A stretch of DNA of 57,527 bases, taken from Streptomyces sp. WM4235 (GTDB taxonomy: Bacteria > Actinomycetota > Actinomycetes > Streptomycetales > Streptomycetaceae). Positions 49,856 through 57,527 of the stretch are shown one piece after another (position 1 is the stretch's first letter; every line of letters starts with the position of its first letter). The stretch lies in NCBI RefSeq assembly GCF_001279725.1, contig NZ_LGDE01000424.1:1-57527 (forward strand), read 5' to 3'. The notes under the pieces are model-generated. The model had not been told where the DNA came from. It saw only the letters and a program-made list of their open reading frames with translations, and searched no databases. Position numbers and translations under genes: made by a program.

Positions 49856-49882
49856 TTGGCACTCTGCGCATTCGAGTGCCAG
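49856..49882. promoter_or_regulatory. CIRCE element (HrcA operator)
   Basis: TTGGCACTC, nine bases, GAGTGCCAG. This matches the consensus TTAGCACTC-N9-GAGTGCTAA with one change per arm and a changed last base. It lies upstream of hrcA-dnaJ. Confidence 0.92.
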
Positions 49883-49954
49883 AGATCCCCCGGTCAGTGT
49901 ACGGCCGGGTGGTACGCGGGAGGCAAGGGCGGCCCGCCAGGGTAGCGTCGCGGC

Positions 49955-50686
49955 ATGGACGTGCGATGGGAAGAGGCGGGCTGGGAACGGCTGACCGGAC
50001 GGGTCGGACGCCGTCGACTGCCGGTGTGGGACTGCACCGTGGGGCTGGTGGTGGGCGACGATTCGGTCCTCCTCGTCGACCCCGGTTCGTGCGTGCGCGA
50101 GGGTGCGCGGGTGCGGGCCGAAGCGGAGCGGCTCACCGGCCGGCACGTGACCCATATCGCATTCACGCACGGACATTTCGACCACGTTCTGGGTGGCTCC
50201 GCCTTCACGGGCGCCGAGTTCCTCGGCGCGGTCGGCCTGGACAAGGTGCTGTCGACGCCCACCGGCCGCGAGGAGCTGCGGTACAGCGCGACCGCGCAGG
50301 GTCTGGACGCGGCGGAGGCCGAGGAGGCCGCCGACCTGGTCGTGGCGCCGGGGCACCCGGTGTCGGGCGAACGGACGCTGGACCTGGGCGCCGTGCAGGT
50401 GCTGCTCGCGAACCTCGGGCCCGCGCACTCCCAGCACGACCTGGCGGTCTTCGTGCCGGGCGAACGGGAGGTCGTCTTCTGCGGGGACCTGGTCGAGGAG
50501 TCGGGCGAACCCCAGGCCGGCTCGGACGCGGTGCCCGGCCAGTGGCCGGCGGCCCTGGACCGGCTGCTCTCGCTGGGCGGCGACGACGCACTGTACGTGC
50601 CGGGTCACGGAGCGGTGGTCGACGCGGCCTTCGTCCGTGCGCAACGCGACACACTGGCAACGAGGTTCGGCGTGTCGACGGCGTGA
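49955..50686 (+). CDS. Metallo-beta-lactamase-fold hydrolase
   Basis: A 243-aa protein with the binuclear metal motif [20 protein letters not shown] and the Asp/His of [10 protein letters not shown] and VPGHGAVV. Probably a hydrolase of glyoxalase II or lactonase type; substrate unknown. Followed 27 bases later by the DUF3097 gene. Confidence 0.92.
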   Translation: MDVRWEEAGWERLTGRVGRRRLPVWDCTVGLVVGDDSVLLVDPGSCVREGARVRAEAERLTGRHVTHIAFTHGHFDHVLGGSAFTGAEFLGAVGLDKVLSTPTGREELRYSATAQGLDAAEAEEAADLVVAPGHPVSGERTLDLGAVQVLLANLGPAHSQHDLAVFVPGEREVVFCGDLVEESGEPQAGSDAVPGQWPAALDRLLSLGGDDALYVPGHGAVVDAAFVRAQRDTLATRFGVSTA

Positions 50687-50713
50687 GCCCGGGCTCTCTC
50701 GTACGGTCGCCGG

Positions 50714-51511
50714 ATGCGTGAGTACTCCCCCGACCTGACCCCGCCGTGGAAGCGCGCCAAGGCCGTGCCCGAGGTGTCGGCGGACCGCGACCTGGTGGTC
50801 GAGGTGGCCGGTACGGACTTCTGCGGCGCCGTGGTGGCCTGCGAGGCCGGCACGGTGACCCTGGAGGACCGCTTCGGCAAGCGGCGGGTGTTCCCGCTGG
50901 AGCCCCGCGGCTTCCTGCTGGACGGGGCGGTCGTCACCCTGACCCGCCCGTCCCGCGCCCCGACCGCCCCGGCCCGTACGGCCTCGGGCTCGCTCGCGGT
51001 CCCCGGGGCCCGGGCCCGGGTGGCCCGGGCGGGCCGGATCTACGTCGAGGGCCGCCACGACGCCGAGCTGGTGGAGCGGGTCTGGGGCGACGACCTGCGC
51101 ATCGAGGGCGTGGTCGTGGAGTACCTGGAGGGCATCGACGACCTGCCGACGATCGTGGCGGACTTCGCGCCGGCCGCGGACGCCCGGTTGGGGGTCCTGG
51201 TGGACCACCTGGTGCCGGGTTCGAAGGAGTCGCGGATCGCCGCCGAGGTCACCTCTGCGCACGTCCTGATCGTGGGCCATCCCTACGTGGACGTCTGGCA
51301 GGCGGTGAAACCGTCCGCCCTGGGCATCGCGGCCTGGCCGGTGATCCCGCGCGGGGAGGACTGGAAGACGGGCGTCTGCCGGGCGCTGGGCTGGCCGCCG
51401 AACACGGGCGCCGCCTGGCAGCACATCCTGTCCAAGGTGACCTCGTACCGCGATCTGGAGCCGACCCTGCTGGGCGCGGTGGAGCACCTGATCGACCACG
51501 TCACCGCCTGA
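50714..51511 (+). CDS. DUF3097-family protein
   Basis: A 265-aa actinobacterial protein of unknown function. It begins [17 protein letters not shown]; the central half has [29 protein letters not shown], resembling a Toprim-like beta-alpha core with conserved acidic residues, followed by [16 protein letters not shown]. Convergent with hemW. Confidence 0.9.
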   Translation: MREYSPDLTPPWKRAKAVPEVSADRDLVVEVAGTDFCGAVVACEAGTVTLEDRFGKRRVFPLEPRGFLLDGAVVTLTRPSRAPTAPARTASGSLAVPGARARVARAGRIYVEGRHDAELVERVWGDDLRIEGVVVEYLEGIDDLPTIVADFAPAADARLGVLVDHLVPGSKESRIAAEVTSAHVLIVGHPYVDVWQAVKPSALGIAAWPVIPRGEDWKTGVCRALGWPPNTGAAWQHILSKVTSYRDLEPTLLGAVEHLIDHVTA

Positions 51512-51513
51512 CG

Positions 51514-51547
51514 GGGCCGGACGGCCGCGGACGCCCTGGGCCGGCCC
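51514..51547. terminator. Convergent hairpin between DUF3097 gene and hemW
   Basis: GGGCCGG at 51514-51520 faces CCGGCCC at 51541-51547, the latter touching the hemW stop. A modest 7-bp stem. Confidence 0.45.
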
Positions 51548-52779
51548 TAGTCCACCAGGTCGCGGACGACCGCGTCGGCCAGCAGCCGCCCCCGCAGGGT
51601 CAGCACGGCGCTCCCGGCCTCGTACGGGCCGGGGGCGAGCAGTCCGTCCGCCAGGGCGCGTCGGGACGCCGCCAGGCCCGCGGGGGCCAGCAGCGACAGC
51701 GGGACGCCGTCCACGAGCCGCAGCTCCAGCAGGATCCGCTCGACGCGCCGGTCCTCGTCCGACAGGAGTTCCCTGCCCGCGCCCGGGGAGCGGCCCTCGG
51801 CCAGCGCCGCGGCGTAGGCGCCGGGGTGCTTCACGTTCCACCAGCGCACCCCGCCCACGTGCGAGTGGGCGCCGGGGCCGGCCCCCCACCAGTCGGCGCC
51901 GCGCCAGTACAGCTCGTTGTGCAGGCAGCGCCCGGCCTCGGAGGTCGCCCAGTTCGACACCTCGTACCAGGAGTAGCCGGCCTCGGCCATCACCGAGTCG
52001 GCGATCAGGTACCGGTCGGCGTGCACGTCGTCGTCCGTCATCGGGACCTCGCCGCGACGGATCCGCCGGGCCAGCTGCGTGCCCTCCTCCACGATCAGCG
52101 CGTAGGCGCTGACGTGGTCCGGACCGGCCCCCAGCGCGGCCGCCAGCGTGGCCCGCCAGTCCTCGTCGGACTCGCCGGGCGTGCCGTAGATCAGGTCGAG
52201 GTTCACGTGCTCGAAGCCGGCCGCCCGCGCCTCCGCCACGCACGCCTCGGGGCGCCCCGGCGTGTGGGTGCGGTCGAGCACCTTCAGGACGTGCTGTTTG
52301 GCGCTCTGCATGCCGAAGGAGACCCGGTTGAAGCCGCCCGCGCGCAGTTCCGCGAGGTACCGCGGGTCCACCGACTCCGGGTTGGCCTCGGTGGTGATCT
52401 CGGCGTCCTCGGCCAATCCGAACTCGTCCCGGATCGCCCCGAGCATCCGCACGAGGTCCCCGGCGGGCAGCAGGGTGGGCGTGCCGCCGCCCACGAACAC
52501 GGTGCGCACGGCCCGCGGGTCGTCCCCGAGGACCTTGCGCGCCAGCCTGACCTCGTCGATCAGGGTGTCGGCGTAGTTCTCGCGGGAGGCGAGCACGCCA
52601 CCGGTACCCCGCAGCTCGGTGGCCGTGTAGGTGTTGAAGTCGCAGTACCCGCAGCGCGTCGCGCAGTAGGGGACGTGCAGGTAGAAGCCGAGCGGCCGCT
52701 CGCCGGCACCCGCCAGGGCGTGCGACGGCAGCGAGCCGTCTTCGGGCATGGGTTCACCGTCGGGCAGTGCGGAAGGCAT
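51547..52779 (-). CDS. hemW: Radical SAM heme chaperone HemW
   Basis: A 410-aa radical SAM protein, related to coproporphyrinogen III oxidase HemN but thought to insert heme into proteins. The [4Fe-4S] motif is [10 protein letters not shown] (C-x3-C-x2-C). [38 protein letters not shown] and [11 protein letters not shown] are typical. The C-terminal HemW extension is present. ATG 52779. Confidence 0.94.
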   Translation of the reverse strand: MPSALPDGEPMPEDGSLPSHALAGAGERPLGFYLHVPYCATRCGYCDFNTYTATELRGTGGVLASRENYADTLIDEVRLARKVLGDDPRAVRTVFVGGGTPTLLPAGDLVRMLGAIRDEFGLAEDAEITTEANPESVDPRYLAELRAGGFNRVSFGMQSAKQHVLKVLDRTHTPGRPEACVAEARAAGFEHVNLDLIYGTPGESDEDWRATLAAALGAGPDHVSAYALIVEEGTQLARRIRRGEVPMTDDDVHADRYLIADSVMAEAGYSWYEVSNWATSEAGRCLHNELYWRGADWWGAGPGAHSHVGGVRWWNVKHPGAYAAALAEGRSPGAGRELLSDEDRRVERILLELRLVDGVPLSLLAPAGLAASRRALADGLLAPGPYEAGSAVLTLRGRLLADAVVRDLVD

Positions 52780-52858
52780 GAGCCCATTGTCCCGCACCGC
52801 CCGAAGGTCGTTTACGCTCCGCGACCGCGGCCGACCCGGAGGCTCGGGCCGCCAGGGG

Positions 52859-54734
<1,876 letters not shown>

Positions 54735-54808
54735 GACATCCTCCGGACCGGTCCACGCGGCAGTGCGTGGGCGTGGGGCGCTTGGGACGGGCGGGTGGGG
54801 ACCTGCGC

Positions 54809-54842
54809 GTTACGGCTGGCGAGTTTGTGACTGGCGAGTAAC
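54809..54842. promoter_or_regulatory. Candidate operator upstream of the acyl-CoA ligase gene
   Basis: GTTAC (54809-54813) faces GTAAC (54838-54842), and CTGGCGAGT occurs twice (54816-54824 and 54831-54839), 15 bp apart. The site is about 75 bp upstream of the gene start. Such repeats could bind a TetR-type fatty-acid regulator. Confidence 0.35.
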
Positions 54843-54914
54843 CATCAAGCAGTGATCAGACTAGAGGCCGCCCGCCCGGCGCGTAAGAGGCGGCGAGCAG
54901 CCGCTTCATAACGA

Positions 54915-54948
54915 AACGGGCCCCCATGCGGATGCATGTGGGCCCGTT
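54915..54948 (-). terminator. lepA terminator hairpin
   Basis: 15-nt arms 54915-54929 and 54934-54948 pair with one mismatch around GGAT, 60 bases after the lepA stop. Confidence 0.85.
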
Positions 54949-55007
54949 CCTCACGACATGGGACAGGCGCGCTTCTTGACCTGCCCTTTACACCCGTCCG
55001 GCGTCCG

Positions 55008-56870
55008 CTACTTCTTCTTGCCGGACTCGTCGCTGGAGAGGACGGCGATGAAGGCCTCCTGCGGGACCTCCACGGAGCCGACCATCTTCATCCGCTTCTT
55101 GCCTTCCTTCTGCTTCTCCAGCAGCTTCCGCTTACGGGAGATGTCACCGCCGTAGCACTTGGCGAGGACGTCCTTGCGGATGGCGCGGATGGTCTCGCGG
55201 GCGATGACGCGGGAGCCGACGGCCGCCTGGATCGGGATCTCGAAGGCCTGGCGCGGGATGAGCTCGCGCAGCTTCGCGACCAGGCGCACGCCGTAGGCGT
55301 AGGCCGCGTCCTTGTGCGTGACGGCGGAGAAGGCGTCGACCTTGTCGCCGTGCAGCAGGATGTCGACCTTGACCAGCCCGGAGGCCTGCTCGCCGGTGGG
55401 CTCGTAGTCGAGGGAGGCGTAACCGCGCGTCTTGGACTTCAGCTGGTCGAAGAAGTCGAACACGATCTCCGCGAGAGGGAGCGTGTAGCGGATCTCGACC
55501 CGGTCCTCGGAGAGGTAGTCCATCCCGAGGAGCGTGCCGCGGCGCTGCTGGCAGAGCTCCATGATCGCGCCGATGAACTCGGAGGGCGCGAGCAGGGTGG
55601 CCCGCACGACCGGCTCGAACACGTCCGAGATCTTGCCCTCGGGGAACTCGCTCGGGTTGGTGACGTTGACCTCCTTGCCGTCCTCCAGGACGACGCGGTA
55701 GATCACGTTGGGCGCGGTGGCGATCAGGTCGAGGCCGAACTCGCGCTCCAGGCGCTCGCGGACCACGTCCAGGTGCAGCAGGCCGAGGAAGCCCACGCGG
55801 AAGCCGAAGCCCAGCGCCGCCGAGGTCTCCGGCTCGTAGACGAGCGCGGCGTCGTTGAGCTGGAGCTTGTCGAGGGCCTCGCGCAGGTCGGGGTAGTCCG
55901 AACCGTCGAGCGGGTACAGGCCCGAGAAGACCATCGGACGCGGGTCCTTGTAGCCGCCGAGGGCCTCGGTCGCGCCGTTGTGCAGGCTGGTGATGGTGTC
56001 ACCGACCTTGGACTGACGGACGTCCTTCACGCCGGTGATGATGTAGCCGACCTCGCCGACGCCGATGCCGTCGGAGGGGGTCATCTCCGGGGAGGAGACG
56101 CCGATCTCCAACAGCTCGTGGGTCGCGCCGGTGGACATCATCCGGATGCGCTCGCGCTTGTTGAGCTGACCGTCCACGACACGCACGTAGGTGACGACAC
56201 CGCGGTACGAGTCGTAGACCGAGTCGAAGATCATCGCGCGGGCGGGGGCGTCCTTGGGACCGACCGGGGCCGGAACCGTGGCGACGATCTTGTCGAGCAG
56301 CGCGTCCACGCCGAGACCGGTCTTCGCGGAGACCCGCAGCACGTCCTCGGGCTGGCAGCCGACCAGGTTCGCGAGCTCCTCGGCGAACTTCTCCGGCTGG
56401 GCGGCCGGCAGGTCGATCTTGTTCAGCACGGGGACGATCGCGAGGTCCTTCTCCATCGCCAGGTACAGGTTGGCGAGGGTCTGGGCCTCGATGCCCTGCG
56501 CGGCGTCCACGAGCAGGACCGTGCCCTCGCAGGCGGCGAGGGAGCGCGAGACCTCGTAGGTGAAGTCGACGTGCCCCGGGGTGTCGATCATGTTGAGGAC
56601 GTGGGTCTTGCCCTCGTCCTCGCCCGTGTTCGGGGCCCAGGGCAGACGGACCGCCTGGGACTTGATCGTGATGCCGCGCTCACGCTCGATGTCCATGCGG
56701 TCGAGGTACTGGGCGCGCATCTGCCGCGAGTCCACCACACCGGTGAGCTGGAGCATCCGGTCGGCAAGCGTCGACTTGCCGTGGTCGATGTGCGCGATGA
56801 TGCAGAAATTGCGGATCAGCGCCGGGTCGGTACGGCTCGGCTCGGGCACGTGGCTGGGGATCGCGGGCAC
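55008..56870 (-). CDS. lepA: Elongation factor 4 (LepA)
   Basis: Ribosomal back-translocase GTPase. The 620-aa product has G1 [10 protein letters not shown]2 RERGITI, G3 DTPGHVDF, G4 NKID, EF-G-like domains II, III and V, and the LepA C-terminal domain with [30 protein letters not shown] 56870 follows AGGAC. The longer open frame upstream has no family residues. Divergent from rpsT. Confidence 0.97.
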   Translation of the reverse strand: MPAIPSHVPEPSRTDPALIRNFCIIAHIDHGKSTLADRMLQLTGVVDSRQMRAQYLDRMDIERERGITIKSQAVRLPWAPNTGEDEGKTHVLNMIDTPGHVDFTYEVSRSLAACEGTVLLVDAAQGIEAQTLANLYLAMEKDLAIVPVLNKIDLPAAQPEKFAEELANLVGCQPEDVLRVSAKTGLGVDALLDKIVATVPAPVGPKDAPARAMIFDSVYDSYRGVVTYVRVVDGQLNKRERIRMMSTGATHELLEIGVSSPEMTPSDGIGVGEVGYIITGVKDVRQSKVGDTITSLHNGATEALGGYKDPRPMVFSGLYPLDGSDYPDLREALDKLQLNDAALVYEPETSAALGFGFRVGFLGLLHLDVVRERLEREFGLDLIATAPNVIYRVVLEDGKEVNVTNPSEFPEGKISDVFEPVVRATLLAPSEFIGAIMELCQQRRGTLLGMDYLSEDRVEIRYTLPLAEIVFDFFDQLKSKTRGYASLDYEPTGEQASGLVKVDILLHGDKVDAFSAVTHKDAAYAYGVRLVAKLRELIPRQAFEIPIQAAVGSRVIARETIRAIRKDVLAKCYGGDISRKRKLLEKQKEGKKRMKMVGSVEVPQEAFIAVLSSDESGKKK

Positions 56871-57064
56871 GCAGTGTCCTGATTCTCGGGTCGCAGTCGG
56901 GAAGTCGTCTCTATATACGCTCCATGGTCCCATGGACGGGGGCATGCGACCGGTTTGGGCCGCCCGGAGCGTGCCTGGTAGCCTGAGCAGCTGTGTCTCG
57001 TATGGCCTCAAGCTGTTCGGGACGCAATCCGAAGATCAAACTCTGAACCTGCAAAGGCTCTTTC

Positions 57065-57331
57065 GTGGCGAACATCAAGTCCCAGATCAAGCGGAACAAG
57101 ACGAACGAGAAGGCGCGCCTGCGCAACAAGGCCGTCAAGTCCTCGCTCAAGACCGCGATCCGCAAGGCCCGCGAGGCCGTGGCCGCGGGCGACGTCGAGA
57201 AGGCCACCCTGGCTTCCCGCGACGCTTCGCGTGCGCTCGACAAGGCTGTCTCGAAGGGTGTCATCCACAAGAACGCCGCCGCCAACAAGAAGTCGGCGCT
57301 GGCGATCAAGGTTGCCTCCCTCCAGGGCTGA
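57065..57331 (+). CDS. rpsT: 30S ribosomal protein S20
   Basis: Primary 16S-binding protein of the 30S subunit. The 88-aa basic, helical product starts [20 protein letters not shown] and ends [12 protein letters not shown]. It starts with GTG. Divergent from lepA, as usual in Streptomyces. Confidence 0.97.
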   Translation: MANIKSQIKRNKTNEKARLRNKAVKSSLKTAIRKAREAVAAGDVEKATLASRDASRALDKAVSKGVIHKNAAANKKSALAIKVASLQG

Positions 57332-57448
57332 GCTCCTGATGTGATCGCCGGGTAGGAACGCAGCGGGCCCTCTCTCCCGCTCCTGACCGGCACTCCGCGC
57401 CGCACGCGAAGCGTTCGCCACGCGGGTGCGGCGCAACCAGAACCACCG

Positions 57449-57492
57449 AAGGCCCCGACGGCCACCCTTCCCCAGGGTGCCGCCGGGGCCTT
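57449..57492 (+). terminator. rpsT terminator hairpin
   Basis: AAGGCCCCG (57449-57457) faces CGGGGCCTT (57484-57492). The inner part forms a second stem (ACCCT with AGGGT), and CGCCTTTG follows. Confidence 0.85.
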
Positions 57493-57527
57493 CGCCTTTG
57501 CCGGGGGCGGGGTGCGGGGGCGGGGCG

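Noticed and set aside
54936..56882. 648-codon plus-strand frame opposite lepA
   Set aside because: Antisense shadow of lepA.

Overview
The window looks like a core-chromosome segment of a Streptomyces species. GC is very high with strong third-position GC. GTG starts are common, overlapping ATGA/GTGA junctions are frequent, and the gene order (ppdK-dusB, glyS-znuACB-zur-uppS-recO-leuA, phoH-ybeY-corC-era, hrcA-dnaJ, hemW, lepA-rpsT) follows the usual Streptomyces core. No tRNA, rRNA, CRISPR array, insertion sequence, phage or plasmid gene was found.

Layout. 1-3.1 kb: assimilatory nitrite reductase nirBD behind the tail of another gene. 3.1-6.1 kb: a VOC-fold protein, a Tat-exported PhoX-like protein and an ArsR-type regulator. 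6.5-10.8 kb: ppdK and dusB. 10.8-16.1 kb: small regulator/target units (MFS exporter; MarR with DoxX; aldo/keto reductase with TetR; a VC0807-type membrane protein), separated by tandem repeats and strong hairpins. 16.1-23 kb: glyS, the zinc uptake operon znuA-znuC-znuB with its repressor zur, a YcxB-like protein, uppS and recO. 23-28.5 kb: an NCS2 nucleobase permease, a TerB-like protein and leuA, the last preceded by a 15-codon leucine-rich leader peptide. 28.5-31.8 kb: a protealysin-type M4 protease followed by its emfourin-type inhibitor, then an acetyltransferase and a methyltransferase. 31.8-41.4 kb: the phoH-ybeY-corC-yjbR-cdd(like)-era operon, split by a block holding a WxL-like secreted protein, a DUF916 surface protein, a GlxA-type regulator and an MFS transporter. 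41.5-45.6 kb: a PfkB kinase, an MFS protein, rnz and a HIT protein. 45.6-49.9 kb: rsmE, a nitronate monooxygenase, and hrcA-dnaJ under a CIRCE element. 49.9-57.5 kb: an MBL-fold protein, a DUF3097 protein, hemW, a frameshifted acyl-CoA ligase, lepA and rpsT.

Most unusual: the DUF916 surface-protein frame runs without a stop codon into era, so one open frame encodes signal peptide, extracellular domain, membrane segment and the essential GTPase. It sits exactly where the foreign block joins the core operon. Next in interest are the protease/inhibitor pair with a strong hairpin between the genes, a 21-bp tandem repeat whose core recurs in that hairpin, the leucine attenuator upstream of leuA, paired Zur boxes over a probably leaderless znuA, and a one-base frameshift in a C-run of the acyl-CoA ligase gene.

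All coordinates, motifs and hairpins were read by eye from the sequence. Family names rest on recognised motifs and conserved gene order; no database search was run.
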